Shown here: positions 17,580 through 27,911 of the stretch, in pieces | How the letters are laid out: the number at the start of each line of letters is the position of its first letter | How positions within the stretch are numbered: the first letter of the stretch is position 1 | Assembly (NCBI GenBank): GCA_004297335.1 | Contig: SCUD01000158.1 | Coordinates: 1 to 64,000, forward strand | Origin: Gammaproteobacteria bacterium | Lineage (GTDB): Bacteria; Pseudomonadota; Gammaproteobacteria; Steroidobacterales; Steroidobacteraceae | Direction: 5' to 3' | Length of the DNA stretch: 64,000 nt | Notes under the pieces: generated by a model | What the model saw: the letters and a program-made list of their open reading frames with translations, nothing else | Told to the model about the DNA's origin: nothing | The model's database searches: none | Program-made: the position numbers and the translations under genes

Positions 17580-17749
17580 CCCCGTCGTTTTCTTGTGTCA
17601 CCCAGTCTGCGGCCAGCATATCCCAGGCTTGTGCCCGTACCCGTCGCGATTCACCATAATGATTCGGAGATTCACGCTTGTCCGGCACCCGCCGAGGCCG
17701 TAACCTCTGCGGCCCGACCCGGGCTTCATCCCTGCCAGCAGAAACCGCT

Positions 17750-18406
17750 ATGACCGACAACCTCGAATTCGCTCGCCGCCAGATGATCGACCAGCAGGTC
17801 AGGGCCTGGGATGTATTGGATCCGCGCGTCCTGGAGGCACTGGCGGCCGTGCCCCGCGAGCGTTTCGTGCCGGAACAGTACCGCAGCGTCGCCTTCGCGG
17901 ACACTGCGATCCCGATCGGCCACGGACAGACGATGCTGGCGCCGAAGATCGAGGGACGCATGCTGCAGGCCCTGGGCCTCGAACGCGGCGAGCGCGTGCT
18001 CGAGGTGGGCACCGGAACCGGCTTCTTCGCCGCCTGCCTCGCTGAACTGGCCGGCGCCGTCGAATCGCTGGAAATCCATGAGGGCCTCGCCCAGGGCGCA
18101 CGAGCCACCCTGGCGGCGCTCGGCTATGGACGGGTGCGGGTCCAGACGGGCGACGTCTTCGGCCTGTCACTGCCGCCTGGCTATGATGCGATCGTACTGA
18201 CCGGCTCCCTGCCGGTGTACGACCCGCGCTTCGAACGGGCCCTGGCGGTCGGCGGTCGGCTGTTCGCAATCGTGGGTTTGCCACCGGTCATGGAAGCGCG
18301 CCTCGTCACGCGCACTGCCGCTGATGCATGGCTCGCCGAAACGGTCCTGGAAACCTGCATCGAGCCGCTGGTAAACGCGAGTCCGGCCCCACATTTCCTA
18401 TTCTGA
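17750..18406 (+). CDS. Protein-L-isoaspartate O-methyltransferase family protein
   Basis: This 218-residue cytoplasmic protein resembles PCMT-type SAM methyltransferases. The N terminus (FARRQMIDQQVRAW) and PRERFVPEQYRSVAFADTAIPIGHGQTML match the family, and VLEVGTGTGFFAACLAEL is motif I for SAM binding. The ATG at 17750 fits the family N terminus; an upstream in-frame start would add 24 unrelated residues. It directly precedes tolC. A pcm-like gene beside tolC is common in related gammaproteobacteria, where the protein is often a divergent paralogue of true Pcm. Repair of isoaspartyl residues is possible but unproven. Confidence 0.83.
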   Translation: MTDNLEFARRQMIDQQVRAWDVLDPRVLEALAAVPRERFVPEQYRSVAFADTAIPIGHGQTMLAPKIEGRMLQALGLERGERVLEVGTGTGFFAACLAELAGAVESLEIHEGLAQGARATLAALGYGRVRVQTGDVFGLSLPPGYDAIVLTGSLPVYDPRFERALAVGGRLFAIVGLPPVMEARLVTRTAADAWLAETVLETCIEPLVNASPAPHFLF

Positions 18407-18446
18407 GCGACCGGACAGTCCGGCGAAGCCGTCGGGTCCGGTGCTC

Positions 18447-18475
18447 TTGAAACAGGTTATATAGTGATATACACT
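18447..18475 (+). promoter_or_regulatory. Candidate sigma-70 promoter for tolC
   Basis: TTGAAA (18447-18452) and TACACT (18470-18475) are separated by 17 bp in a short AT-rich island between the methyltransferase gene and tolC. The ATG of tolC is about 57 bp downstream. This would let tolC be transcribed independently of the upstream gene. Confidence 0.45.
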
Positions 18476-18532
18476 GGTAGTACAGTAGTATTCGCTTTCA
18501 CCGTCTGAGTCTGCGCCAAGGGAACGCTCCGT

Positions 18533-19927
18533 ATGAACACCCGGCTCTTCCTTCGCTCGATCCTGTGCACCGCAAGCTTCGCGGCCACCTCGCTCGCCGG
18601 CGCGGTCGATCTCGAAGCCGTCTATCAGAAGGCGGAGCAGAGTGACCCGCTGATCCGCGAGGCGGACGCCAACCGCCTGGCGGCTCTCGAGGCGCGGCCG
18701 CAGGCGCGGGCGGCGCTGTTGCCGCAGATTTCGGCCGGCGGATCCTACGATGACAGTTCGTCCGATGGTTCGCGTACGTTCTTCCAGAGCACCGGCACCG
18801 GCATCGCAATCGTGAACATCGACAGTGAGAGCGATGCGACCCGGACGAGCTGGGACCTCACCTTGCGCCAGAACGTGTTCCGCTGGGAGAACTGGGTCGC
18901 GCTGCGGCGCGCCAGCGCCACGGTTGCACAGGCCGAGGCCGACTACGCCGCCGCCCGCCAGGACCTGATCCTGCGCACCGCCCAGGGCTATTTCAGCGTG
19001 CTCGCCGCGCAGGATACGCTCGAGGCTGCGCAGGCCACCTATGATGCGATCGCGCGCCAGCTCGAACAGTCGGAGAAGCGCTTCGAGGTCGGGTTGATCG
19101 CCGTTACCGACGTGCAGGAAGCGAAAGCCGCGTCCGATTCGGCGAGTGCCAGCCTGATCCAGGCCAAGCGCAACCTGGCGACGACGCAGGAGCAGCTGCG
19201 CGAGCTCACCGGAGAGACCTTCGACGAACTGGCGCGACCGGGTCCCGACATGCCGCTCGCCGGCCCCGACCCGGCCAACGCCGATGACTGGGTGCGCCTG
19301 GCGATGGAGCAGAACCTGCACCTGGTCTCCAGCCGGCTCGCCGCCGACATCACGCGCGAGAACATCAGCGCCCAGCGCGGCGGCCACTACCCGAGCCTCG
19401 ACCTCGTCGTGTCACGCTCGCAATACGATCTCGAGGCGGACTTCAGCTCGGGTGGATTCAGCGGCCCGAACAATTCGGACTCCGAGGATACGAGCGTCAC
19501 GCTGCAGCTGACGGTGCCGATCTTTTCCGGCGGCGCCACGTCCTCACGCGTCCGCCAGGCCGGGTATCAGCACCGGGCGGCTCGCGAACGGCTCGAGCGT
19601 GTCGCGCGCCAGACGGAGCGCGAGACCCGCGATGCGTACCTCGGTGTGAATGCGGAGGTTGCACGGGTGCGCTCGCTGCGCCAGGCGGTCGAATCCGCGA
19701 ACACGGCGCTGCAGGCGACGGAGGCCGGCTACGAGGTCGGTACGCGCACCTCGGTGGACGTGCTCGATGCGCGGCGCCAGCTGTTCGATGCGCAGACCAA
19801 CTACGCGCGCAGCCGCTATGACTACCTGATCAACGTGCTGCGGCTGCGACTCGCCGCCGGCACGCTCGATGGCACCGGCATCAGCGATATCAACCGGCTC
19901 CTGACCGAGAACGTGCAGCTCCGCTGA
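18533..19927 (+). CDS. tolC: TolC-family outer-membrane efflux channel
   Basis: This 464-residue protein has a signal peptide (residues 1-23, ending LAGA) followed by two structurally repeated outer-membrane efflux protein domains. The typical start of the mature chain, DLEAVYQKAEQSDPLIREA, and long alternating helices (AQAEADYAAARQDLILRTAQ; YEVGTRTSVDVLDARRQLF) match TolC. A trimer forms the outer-membrane exit duct for tripartite RND or ABC efflux and type I secretion. The predicted promoter lies just upstream and the gene ends 9 bp from the convergent sua5. No inner-membrane pump is adjacent. Confidence 0.9.
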   Translation: MNTRLFLRSILCTASFAATSLAGAVDLEAVYQKAEQSDPLIREADANRLAALEARPQARAALLPQISAGGSYDDSSSDGSRTFFQSTGTGIAIVNIDSESDATRTSWDLTLRQNVFRWENWVALRRASATVAQAEADYAAARQDLILRTAQGYFSVLAAQDTLEAAQATYDAIARQLEQSEKRFEVGLIAVTDVQEAKAASDSASASLIQAKRNLATTQEQLRELTGETFDELARPGPDMPLAGPDPANADDWVRLAMEQNLHLVSSRLAADITRENISAQRGGHYPSLDLVVSRSQYDLEADFSSGGFSGPNNSDSEDTSVTLQLTVPIFSGGATSSRVRQAGYQHRAARERLERVARQTERETRDAYLGVNAEVARVRSLRQAVESANTALQATEAGYEVGTRTSVDVLDARRQLFDAQTNYARSRYDYLINVLRLRLAAGTLDGTGISDINRLLTENVQLR

Positions 19928-19936
19928 TCCGCCCGT

Positions 19937-20932
19937 TCAGGGCGTATCGGCCAGCGGCGCCGCGCCGGCATTCGCGCCAGCTGCCGCACGACGCAGGCGG
20001 TCGTCAATCGCGGCCCAGGCCTCAGTGCCCGGAACCCGCTCGACGAGAATTCGCGCGACGCCAGCCGCATCCAGTTCGCGCAGCGTTGCATACAGCCGCC
20101 GCCCGTAGTCGGCGGCATCCGGGCCGAGCTGGCGCCACACGGCACCGGAGGCCTCCGGTGGCTGCGCACCCCGGGCCAGCACCGCGATCTTCTCGCCGGC
20201 GGCGAGCGCGATGCCGGCGACCTCGCGCAGTTCGCCGGATTCCAGCAGCCGCAGCGGCGTGCGCGGTGCGTAATGGGCGCGGTCCGAACCGGGCACGCGC
20301 GGTGCAGCCTCACCGGGCGCATCGACGGGCCCGGCCACTGCCGCGATCTGCGAGCGCGAGATGCTGCCGGGACGCAGCAGCGCCAGTCCCGTCCTCGTGC
20401 AGCCGACGATGGTCGACTCGAGCCCTACGGCGCTGTCACCCCCATCCAGCACCAGCGCCACCCGGTCGCCGAGTTCCTCGATGACGTGCGCTGCGCAGGT
20501 CGGACTGATGCGGCCATAGCGGTTGGCGGATGGCGCCGCGATCCCGTCGCCGAAGGCCGCGAGCAGCGCGCGCGCCACCGGGTGAGCGGGTGCGCGCAGG
20601 GCTACGGTCGGCTGACCGCCGGTCACGGCATCGGCAACGAACCCGGCGCGCGGCAACACCAGGGTCAGCGGGCCCGGCCAGAAGGCCGCGGCCAGTCGCC
20701 GTGCCGCCTCGGGCATCTCCGCCACCCACGCGGTCGCCGCGCGCAGGTCGCTGACATGCACGATCAGCGGATGTGTCGGCGGCCGGCCCTTGGCGGCGAA
20801 GATCCGCGCGACCGCCTTTGGGTTGCGGGCGTCCGCGCCGAGTCCGTAGACGGTCTCGGTCGGAAACGCGACCAGTTCGCCGGCGCGCAGCAGCGCGGCG
20901 GCCCGCTCGATCAGCGCCGGGTCCGGGGTCAT
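19937..20932 (-). CDS. sua5: L-threonylcarbamoyladenylate synthase, Sua5 type
   Basis: This 331-residue protein makes threonylcarbamoyl-AMP from Thr, bicarbonate and ATP, the first step of t6A37 tRNA modification. The YrdC domain shows FPTETVYGLGADA (about residues 22-34) and AKGRPPTHPLIVHV. Its length and the C-terminal region after about residue 210 indicate the two-domain Sua5 form rather than the short TsaC. I use the ATG at 20932, which overlaps the protease stop as TGATG; a TTG immediately before it is less likely. It is the last gene of the glycine-riboswitch-led chain and converges on tolC. Confidence 0.9.
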   Translation of the reverse strand: MTPDPALIERAAALLRAGELVAFPTETVYGLGADARNPKAVARIFAAKGRPPTHPLIVHVSDLRAATAWVAEMPEAARRLAAAFWPGPLTLVLPRAGFVADAVTGGQPTVALRAPAHPVARALLAAFGDGIAAPSANRYGRISPTCAAHVIEELGDRVALVLDGGDSAVGLESTIVGCTRTGLALLRPGSISRSQIAAVAGPVDAPGEAAPRVPGSDRAHYAPRTPLRLLESGELREVAGIALAAGEKIAVLARGAQPPEASGAVWRQLGPDAADYGRRLYATLRELDAAGVARILVERVPGTEAWAAIDDRLRRAAAGANAGAAPLADTP

Positions 20933-23766
20933 CAATCGATGGGCCGGCGCTGCCAGCCATCGTCGCTGCGCCGCAGCTCATAGGCGGGCCAGTAGTGCCG
21001 GTCGAGACGCAGGGTGATGACCTCGACCGCGTCATTCCAGTCCACGGTACGCAGCCGGATCGAGGACCGGTCGGCGCGGCCGCTGACGGCGCGGATGAAC
21101 GCATCGAGGTCCGGGACCGGCGTGCCGTCCACCTCGGTGATCCGCCGGCCCGCCCACAACCGGTAGCGCGATGCCGGCGACCCATACATGAAGAACGCGA
21201 CGAACACGCCGTCTGGCCGGATGCCACGCTGCACGGCCAGCGCACGATGCGGCTCCTGCAGTGTCGCCCCGGCCCAGACCAGCAGGCGATCGATGTCACG
21301 GCCACCCGGCATCGCCGTATCGAGCGGCACCCTCGCTTCAGCTCCGCCGCGCCACAGCGTCAGCTGTACCCGCGGCGCGCGCACGGCCGCGCGCAGGTCG
21401 GCGAATCCACTGATGAGGCGACCGTCGATGGCCAGCAGCAGGTCGCCCGGCAACAGCACCGTGGCAGCCGGTGAACCGGCGACGACCCGTTCGACCGTGA
21501 GGACCTGGCGCCGCGCGGGATCCTGCCGCTCCAGCCGCCCGATCCAGCTGGCGTCGAGCCCGAGCTGGCGCGCCGCGGCCAGCGGCAATGGCGCGAATTC
21601 AGCCTCGAGTGAATACAGCGGCCGTCCATCGCGCACGTGTTCGAGCAGCTCCTGCACCAGCGCCGCCGGGATACCCTGGTTCTGCTGCTCGACCTGCCGC
21701 CCCTCCATCCAGGCGAAGCTCGACCACAGGCCCAGCACCGCTCCGCGCCGGTCGAGGACCAGGCCGTCGAATTCCTGCGGACCGTTGGCCAGGCGAATCG
21801 TCTCCAGGTTGGCATCGCGAAACTGCAGCGAGCGGGACAGCGGGAACGCAACCGGTGCGAGCGAGGCGACCCGGGCCCGCTGCGAGGCCACGCGGTGATC
21901 CGGCCCGAGCCCCACCACGCGGACTTCCTCACCGTTGTCCGGCAGGCGCGTGGCCAGCCGCACTGCCCGTACCGGCGTGTCGCCGAGTCCGGCCGGGTCA
22001 TAGCGCACGATCGCGAGGTTGTGCAGCGGATGCACGTACTCGACGCGCGCGTCCACCTCCACGGTGCCGGCAAAGGTCAGGCGCAGGTCGCCGAGTGCCA
22101 CCGGTACGGTATTGCGGTCCACGACGACGAGGCCACGCGCGGCGTCGAGCACGACTCCAGTGCCGTGATAGTTCCGCTCGGTCACCCCGGAGACCGGATA
22201 CGGCATGCTGAACTCGACCAGCGCCAGCGACGGCACGACGGCATCGACGACGCTGTCACCGGTCTGCGTGAAGCGCGTGCTGACCGGCGCGGGCGGCGGT
22301 GCGTCCGCTCCGGCCGGCAGCTCCGCGCAGGGCCAGCGACCCAGCGTATCGTCGCGCTGGCACCAGCGCGCCGGAAACCAGCGCCGGTCGATGCGCAGTG
22401 ACCGCAGCTGCAGCACGCGCGGTTCCTCGGGGGTGAAGAAGCGTACCGTGACGCGCTGGCCGTGCCCGAGCGTCGCCAGCACCGCGCGCGCATCCGCCAG
22501 TCCGCCGAGCGGCCGGCCATTTAGCTCGGTCAGCACCGCACTGCGCGGAATTCCCGCGGCGGCGAACAGATAGCCCGGATTGGCCACATAGACACCGGCC
22601 ACCGGCACATTCATGTGGCGGGCCATCTGCCAGGACAGCGTGTGCAGCACGCCGTCGCCGATCTCGACGTATTCATCCGGTGCGAGCGCGTGCAGGTCCT
22701 GCACCGGAAGGCTGACCTTCAGGGCTTCGCCACCGCGGAACAGCATGAGCTGGACGGTCGCGCCGACGCGTTCGTCGAGCAGCGCTTCGAGCGTTTCGAA
22801 ATCGGCGATCGCGCGACCGTCCACTTCGCCGAGGATGTCCCCGACCGCCAGCTCGCGGTCCGCCGCAGCGCCCGACTGCACCTCGGTCACGACCAGCATG
22901 CCGGTGCGCCCGGGGGCCGCGGCCCGTGCCGCGGCTTCCATCGCCGTCGGCAGGCCCAGGCGGCGCAGTTCGTCATAGGGGGTATAGCGGAACACGGTCT
23001 GCAGCGTGCCGCGGCTCACGGGCCGTCCCGCCTGCAGCAGTGCCAGCGCACGGGCGACGCGCGGGAGCGGCAGGTAGAAGTTCGAGGCGGCCTCCGCCGA
23101 GCCTCCGGCGTTGAGCGCGAGAACCCGGCCGGCAATGTCGATCACCGGCGAACCCGACGAGCCGCCCGAGGTCCCAGACGCCGCCTGGTAATAGAACGTA
23201 TTGAAGTCGTTGTACTTGCCGGCACCGTACTCGGGTGCCTGCCGGTCGAGGCGCGCCAGCGTGCCGGCCAGGATCGACAGTTGCTCGCCGGCATCGTTGC
23301 CGACGACGCGGATCTCGACGCCGGTCTGCGCACCCTCCGGATGGAGCGGCAGGGCCTCGGGGTGGATGAAGCGCAGCTTCTCCGGGTCATAGCGGTAGAA
23401 ACCGAAGTCATGCACCGGGTCGCGATAGACCGGGAGCAGTTCGACTTCCTCGCGGTTGATGAAGGTCGCCTGCGCGGTCACCGGCCCCGGCGTCACGACG
23501 TGCCGGTTGGTCAGGATCAGCCCGCGCCCGGCGTCGACGACGAATCCGGTGGCCTGCGAACTGGCGTTCCACTCGGTGTCGAAGGCGCGCGTCGCGTCGA
23601 CCTGGATCGCGACCACGGCCGGCGCGATGCGCTCGAGTGTCCGCGTCCAGCGCGCCGCCGGATCGTCCGCGGCGCCCTGGGTCGTGAGCGGCAGCAGCAG
23701 CAGCGAGGCCGTGAGTCCCGCCAGGCGGCGCAAGGTCTCAGTCCAGCCGGTAGCCGAAGGCGGCAT
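20932..23766 (-). CDS. Double HtrA/Deg protease with PDZ domains (Deg7/Nma111-like)
   Basis: This 944-residue protein has a probable signal or membrane segment (about residues 12-31). The first trypsin-like domain has a full triad: His89 in LTNRHVV, Asp120 in VHDFGFYRYD and Ser204 in GGSSGSP. PDZ-like segments follow. A second trypsin-like domain (from about residue 500) has lost the triad: VVDRNTV replaces the His, LHNLAIVRYD the Asp, and EFDGLVLD the Ser. More PDZ-like segments follow. This active-plus-dead duplication is the plan of plant Deg7 and yeast Nma111. The start overlaps the kinase gene by 29 bp. Likely envelope protein quality control; client proteins are unknown. Confidence 0.83.
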   Translation of the reverse strand: MPPSATGWTETLRRLAGLTASLLLLPLTTQGAADDPAARWTRTLERIAPAVVAIQVDATRAFDTEWNASSQATGFVVDAGRGLILTNRHVVTPGPVTAQATFINREEVELLPVYRDPVHDFGFYRYDPEKLRFIHPEALPLHPEGAQTGVEIRVVGNDAGEQLSILAGTLARLDRQAPEYGAGKYNDFNTFYYQAASGTSGGSSGSPVIDIAGRVLALNAGGSAEAASNFYLPLPRVARALALLQAGRPVSRGTLQTVFRYTPYDELRRLGLPTAMEAAARAAAPGRTGMLVVTEVQSGAAADRELAVGDILGEVDGRAIADFETLEALLDERVGATVQLMLFRGGEALKVSLPVQDLHALAPDEYVEIGDGVLHTLSWQMARHMNVPVAGVYVANPGYLFAAAGIPRSAVLTELNGRPLGGLADARAVLATLGHGQRVTVRFFTPEEPRVLQLRSLRIDRRWFPARWCQRDDTLGRWPCAELPAGADAPPPAPVSTRFTQTGDSVVDAVVPSLALVEFSMPYPVSGVTERNYHGTGVVLDAARGLVVVDRNTVPVALGDLRLTFAGTVEVDARVEYVHPLHNLAIVRYDPAGLGDTPVRAVRLATRLPDNGEEVRVVGLGPDHRVASQRARVASLAPVAFPLSRSLQFRDANLETIRLANGPQEFDGLVLDRRGAVLGLWSSFAWMEGRQVEQQNQGIPAALVQELLEHVRDGRPLYSLEAEFAPLPLAAARQLGLDASWIGRLERQDPARRQVLTVERVVAGSPAATVLLPGDLLLAIDGRLISGFADLRAAVRAPRVQLTLWRGGAEARVPLDTAMPGGRDIDRLLVWAGATLQEPHRALAVQRGIRPDGVFVAFFMYGSPASRYRLWAGRRITEVDGTPVPDLDAFIRAVSGRADRSSIRLRTVDWNDAVEVITLRLDRHYWPAYELRRSDDGWQRRPID

Positions 23767-24673
23767 GGAAAAGATCGCCGAATTCCTCCGGAGTGAAGCC
23801 GTGGCGCTGGGTCCCGGCCACGGCGATCTTGATCGAACCCAGGAGCGAGGCGATCCGCCCCGTGGTTGCCCAGTCGCAGCCGCGCATCAGGCCGAACAGC
23901 AGGCCGGCGCGATAGGCATCGCCGCAACCGGTCGGATCCAGCACCTGGCGCGGACGCACCGCGGGAATCTCGAGCACCCGACCACCGGCATGGATCAGCG
24001 AACCCTCGGCGCCGCGGGTGACGACATAGGCCTCCACGCGCGCCGCAATTGCCGCGGCTGCGAGACCGGTGCGCTCCTGCAGCAACTGGCCCTCGTAGTC
24101 GTTGACCGCGACCCAGGTCGCCTGGTCGATGAAGGCTTCGAGGTCCTGGCCACCGAACAGAGGCATGGCCTGTCCCGGATCGAAGATGAACGGAATACCC
24201 GCGCGGGCAAACTGCGCGGCGTGCTGGATCATGCCCTCGCGGCCGTCGGGCGAAACAATGCCGATCGTGCAGCCGGCCCCGGCCGGCACGGCCAGCTCGT
24301 GGGAGCGGTTCATCGCGCCGGGGTGGAACGCGGTGATCTGGTTGTCGTCGAGATCGGTGGTGATGTAGGCCTGCGCCGTGTACTCGTCGGTGAGTTCGAG
24401 CACATGGCTCGCGGACAGGCCGTTGCGGTCGAACCAGTCGCGGTAGGGACCGAAATCGTGCCCGACCGTGCCGAGCGCGCTGCCCTCGCCGCCCAGCAGG
24501 TTCAGGTTGTAGGCGATGTTGCCGGCACAGCCACCGTAGTGACGGCTGAGCTTCGGCACCATGAAGGACACGTTCAGCATGTGGATCCGGTCGGCGAGGA
24601 TCTGGTCGCGGAAGCGACCCGGATAGACCATCACCGTATCGAAGGCGAGCGAACCGCAGATCAGAGCCGTCAT
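23738..24673 (-). CDS. PfkB-family kinase (adenosine-kinase-like)
   Basis: This 311-residue cytoplasmic protein is a ribokinase-type sugar or nucleoside kinase. Family features are the N-terminal strand ALICGSLAFDTVM, the substrate-lid segment HYGGCAGNIAYNLNLLGG (about residues 45-62) and the C-terminal anion-hole signature LDPTGCGDAYRAG with catalytic Asp (about residue 243). Related proteins are often annotated as adenosine kinase, but substrate specificity is not decided by these motifs. It starts 13 bp after dgkA and its end overlaps the protease gene by 29 bp, so it belongs to the gcv-led transcript. Confidence 0.82.
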   Translation of the reverse strand: MTALICGSLAFDTVMVYPGRFRDQILADRIHMLNVSFMVPKLSRHYGGCAGNIAYNLNLLGGEGSALGTVGHDFGPYRDWFDRNGLSASHVLELTDEYTAQAYITTDLDDNQITAFHPGAMNRSHELAVPAGAGCTIGIVSPDGREGMIQHAAQFARAGIPFIFDPGQAMPLFGGQDLEAFIDQATWVAVNDYEGQLLQERTGLAAAAIAARVEAYVVTRGAEGSLIHAGGRVLEIPAVRPRQVLDPTGCGDAYRAGLLFGLMRGCDWATTGRIASLLGSIKIAVAGTQRHGFTPEEFGDLFHAAFGYRLD

Positions 24674-24686
24674 CGATGCTCCAGAC

Positions 24687-25079
24687 TCAGAGGTGGTCCA
24701 GCAAGACCAGTGTCCAGCACAGGCCCAGCAGCACGAAGGCCACGAACACCGCGGCCGAACCCAGTTCCTTGGCGATCCCCGACAGCGGGTGGCGCTCCAT
24801 GCCGATGCGGTCCACGGTCGCCTCGATGGCGCTGTTCAGCAGCTCGACGATCAGCACGAGCAGCATCGGGCCGACCAGCGCGATCCGTTCCAGCCCGGTT
24901 ACGCCGAGCCACAGGCCGAGTGGCAGGACCACGGCAGCGAGCAGGCATTCCTGCCGGAACGCCGCTTCCTCGCGCCAGGCCGCCGCGAAGCCGCGCCCGG
25001 TGCTGGTGAAGGCCCGGGTCAGCCGCACGAGCCCGGTCAACTTGTCCGGGCGCTGATTCACTGGCTGGCTGGTCTCCAC
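24687..25079 (-). CDS. dgkA: Diacylglycerol kinase
   Basis: This 130-residue integral membrane enzyme phosphorylates diacylglycerol to phosphatidic acid, recycling lipid released by membrane-derived glycan synthesis. The family signature [14 protein letters not shown] and the following [16 protein letters not shown] are clear; three hydrophobic helices are visible. The apparent start is GTG at 25079, inside the 3' end of gcvPB (22 bp overlap). Length fits the E. coli trimeric enzyme of about 120 residues. The overlap suggests expression with the glycine-cleavage genes although the pathways are unrelated. Confidence 0.9.
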   Translation of the reverse strand: METSQPVNQRPDKLTGLVRLTRAFTSTGRGFAAAWREEAAFRQECLLAAVVLPLGLWLGVTGLERIALVGPMLLVLIVELLNSAIEATVDRIGMERHPLSGIAKELGSAAVFVAFVLLGLCWTLVLLDHL

Positions 25080-26536
25080 GCCAGGTCGAGCTGGCGCGCG
25101 GCGCGCACATCATCGAGGCGCCGCACCGGCAGTGTGTGCGGTGCACCGCGGACCAGCTCCGGGTCGGTGCCGGCCTCGCGCCGGATCGCGCTGAGCGCCT
25201 CGACGAAGCCGTCCAGCTCCTCGCGGCTCTCGGTCTCGGTCGGCTCGATCAACAGGCACTCCGGCACCAGCAGCGGGAAATACGTGGTCGGCGCATGGTA
25301 CCCGTAATCGAGCAGCCGCTTGGCAAAATCCATCGCGGTGACCCCGAATTCGCGGGCCTCCCGTCGCAGCGTGAGACTGAACTCGTGGCTGGCGCGGCGC
25401 CCGGGACAGGCCGGATCGAAACCCGCCTCGATGAGTCGCGCGAGCAGGTAGTTCGCATTCAGCGTCGAGAACTCCGCAACGCGTCGCAGGCCGTCCGCGC
25501 CGAGGATCCGCAGGTAGACCCAGGCTCGCAACAGGATGCCGGTATTGCCCATGAAACCCGACAGCCGGCCGATGGACTGCGGCAGGTCGCGCTCGTCCAG
25601 CCAGCGATAGCCGGCGCCGTCGCGACCGACGACCGGCACCGGCAGGTAGGGCAGCAGGCGCTCGCCCACGCCGACGGCGCCGGCACCGGGCCCGCCGCCA
25701 CCGTGTGGCGTCGAGAAAGTCTTGTGCAGGTTCACATGGATCACGTCGAAACCCATGTCGCCCGGGCGCACCTTGCCGAGGATCGCATTGAGATTGGCAC
25801 CGTCGTAGTACAGGAGGCCACCGGCGGCATGCACGCGGCGCGCGACTTCGACGATGTTGCGCTCGAACACGCCGAGCGTGCTCGGGTTGGTCAGCATGAT
25901 GCCGGCAGTCGCCGGCGACAATGCCGCATCCAGCGCGGCGAGATCGACGTCGCCGTCCGGCCCCGAAGCGAGCTCACGGACCTTCATGCCGCACATCGTC
26001 GCGGTCGCCGGATTGGTGCCATGGGCCGCGTCCGGCACGATGATCTCGTTGCGCTGCAGGTCGCCGCGGCCGCGGTGATAGGCCCGGATCATCGCGACCC
26101 CGGCGAACTCGCCCTGCGCACCGGCCATCGGTGTCAGCGACACGCCGGCCATGCCGGTCACCGCCCCGAGCATCTCCTGCAGCTCGAACAGGCAGGTGAG
26201 CAGGCCCTGCCCGGTCACCGCCGGCGCGAGCGGATGGCGGTCCAGGAACCCCGGCAGCATCGCCAGCGCGTTGCACACCTTCGGGTTGTACTTCATCGTG
26301 CAGGAACCCAGCGGGTAGAACCGGGTGTCGATGCTGAAGTTCTGCTGCGACAGCCGCGTGAAATGGCGCACGGCCTGCAGCTCGGAGACTTCCGGCAGGG
26401 CCGGTGGCCGCTGCCGGCAATAGCGCTCCGGGATGTCGTGCGCCGGCGCCGGCGGCGGCTGTTGCGCAGCGGCGGTGCGACCCGGGCGCGACAGCTCGAA
26501 GATCACCGGTTCCCGTGCCTGCATTGCGTTCTCCAT
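25058..26536 (-). CDS. gcvPB: Glycine dehydrogenase (decarboxylating) subunit 2, P-protein beta
   Basis: This 492-residue subunit carries the pyridoxal-phosphate site of the P-protein: the lysine lies in [18 protein letters not shown] (about residue 272). Other hallmarks are [14 protein letters not shown] near residues 73-86 and [11 protein letters not shown]. With GcvPA it decarboxylates glycine and transfers the aminomethyl group to lipoyl-GcvH. The two-subunit form replaces the single approximately 950-residue P-protein of E. coli. Its ATG overlaps the gcvPA stop by one base (TGATG), supporting equal production of both subunits. The first about 45 residues are a Pro/Ala-rich extension. Confidence 0.95.
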   Translation of the reverse strand: MENAMQAREPVIFELSRPGRTAAAQQPPPAPAHDIPERYCRQRPPALPEVSELQAVRHFTRLSQQNFSIDTRFYPLGSCTMKYNPKVCNALAMLPGFLDRHPLAPAVTGQGLLTCLFELQEMLGAVTGMAGVSLTPMAGAQGEFAGVAMIRAYHRGRGDLQRNEIIVPDAAHGTNPATATMCGMKVRELASGPDGDVDLAALDAALSPATAGIMLTNPSTLGVFERNIVEVARRVHAAGGLLYYDGANLNAILGKVRPGDMGFDVIHVNLHKTFSTPHGGGGPGAGAVGVGERLLPYLPVPVVGRDGAGYRWLDERDLPQSIGRLSGFMGNTGILLRAWVYLRILGADGLRRVAEFSTLNANYLLARLIEAGFDPACPGRRASHEFSLTLRREAREFGVTAMDFAKRLLDYGYHAPTTYFPLLVPECLLIEPTETESREELDGFVEALSAIRREAGTDPELVRGAPHTLPVRRLDDVRAARQLDLAWRPASQ

Positions 26537-27909
26537 CAGGCGGCCCTCGCCCGGTCCAGCAGCGACTCCAGGGCGCGCGCATACGTCCCGATGTCGGCGG
26601 TGGTGCGGGTCTCGGTCGCGCAGACCAGCAGCGCGTGGCCGAGCTCCGGGTAGTCACCGGTGAGATCCCAGCCGCCGACGATGCCCTGCCCAGCCAGCGC
26701 CTCCAGCACCGGTGCGACCGGAACCTCGAGTCCAAGCACCGCCTCATGGAAGCGCGGCCCGGCGAAGACCGTGCGTGCGCCGGCGCTCGCCGTCAGCGCG
26801 GCGACCAGTTCCCGGCTGCGGGCAACGCAGGCCTCGGCGACGCGCGTGAGCCCCGCCGGGCCGAGCAGGGACAGGTGGATCGTCGCCGCCGTCATCAGCA
26901 GGCCCTGGTTGGTGCAGATGTTCGAGGTCGCCTTGCCGCGGCGGATGTGCTGCTCGCGCGCCTGCAGCGTCAGCGTGTAGCCCGGCCGGCCGGCCTGGTC
27001 GACGGTCCGGCCGGCGATCCGGCCCGGCATCTGCCGCACATGCTCCATGCGGGTCGCCATGAATCCCAGGTAGGGTCCGCCCGAAGACAGCGGGATCCCG
27101 AGCGGCTGGGCTTCGCCACAGGCGATGTCGGCACCGCCATCGCCCCACTCCCCGGGTGGTTTCAGGAGCGCGAGAGCGACGGGATTGGCGACTGCGATCA
27201 CCAGCGCCCCCAGCGCGCGCGCCTGGCGGGTCAGCGCATCCACGTCCTCGAGCTGGCCAAAGAAGTTGGGCTGCTGGATCACGACCGCAGTGATGTCCTC
27301 ACCCGCATGCGCCGCCAGGGCTTCCGTCGCGGTCGTGCCGGACTGCGGACACCAGGGCAATTCCTCGAGGACGAGGCCCTGGCCCTCGGTGATCGCGCGC
27401 GCGACCCGGCGCCACACCGGATTGACGGTGCGGGGCACCAGGATGCGTGCCGAGCGCGAGCGTCGATGCGCCCGCACCGCCATCAGGCAAGCCTCGGCCA
27501 GTGCCGAGGCGCCGTCGTACAGCGAGGCATTCGAGGCGTCGAGCCCGGTCAGCGCAGCGATCATCGACTGGTACTCGTACATGACCTGCAGCGTGCCCTG
27601 GCTGGCCTCGGCCTGGTACGGCGTGTAGGCGCTGTAGAATTCGCCGCGCGTCGCGAGCGCCCAGACCGGAGCCGGGATGTGGTGCTCGTAGGCTCCGGCG
27701 CCGACGAAATTCAGCGGCCGCCCGTCCCGCGACGCACGCTCCATGGCCAGCCGCGTGATCTCCATTTCCGACAGCGCTGGCGGCACGCCCGGCAAGGTGT
27801 CCACGCCGAGTCCAGGCGGGATCTCGTCGAACAGGGCCGCGGTCGAATGCGCGCCGATGCGCCCGAGCATCGCACGCACATCCTCGGCCGTATGCGGGAT
27901 ATAGGGCAT
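26536..27909 (-). CDS. gcvPA: Glycine dehydrogenase (decarboxylating) subunit 1, P-protein alpha
   Basis: This 457-residue subunit is the N-terminal-half equivalent of P-protein. It begins [15 protein letters not shown], the family start, and includes [19 protein letters not shown] (about residues 113-131) and [23 protein letters not shown]. It pairs with the PLP-bearing subunit encoded next. I chose the ATG at 27909, only 2 bp after the gcvH stop, since longer in-frame extensions enter gcvH. The gene sits third in the gcvT-H-PA-PB order. Confidence 0.95.
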   Translation of the reverse strand: MPYIPHTAEDVRAMLGRIGAHSTAALFDEIPPGLGVDTLPGVPPALSEMEITRLAMERASRDGRPLNFVGAGAYEHHIPAPVWALATRGEFYSAYTPYQAEASQGTLQVMYEYQSMIAALTGLDASNASLYDGASALAEACLMAVRAHRRSRSARILVPRTVNPVWRRVARAITEGQGLVLEELPWCPQSGTTATEALAAHAGEDITAVVIQQPNFFGQLEDVDALTRQARALGALVIAVANPVALALLKPPGEWGDGGADIACGEAQPLGIPLSSGGPYLGFMATRMEHVRQMPGRIAGRTVDQAGRPGYTLTLQAREQHIRRGKATSNICTNQGLLMTAATIHLSLLGPAGLTRVAEACVARSRELVAALTASAGARTVFAGPRFHEAVLGLEVPVAPVLEALAGQGIVGGWDLTGDYPELGHALLVCATETRTTADIGTYARALESLLDRARAA

Positions 27910-27911
27910 GT

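Noticed and set aside
26536-27909. gcvPA and gcvPB as one gcvP broken by a mutation
   Set aside because: Both have proper starts, stops and lengths of the known two-subunit P-protein, with a one-base TGATG overlap.
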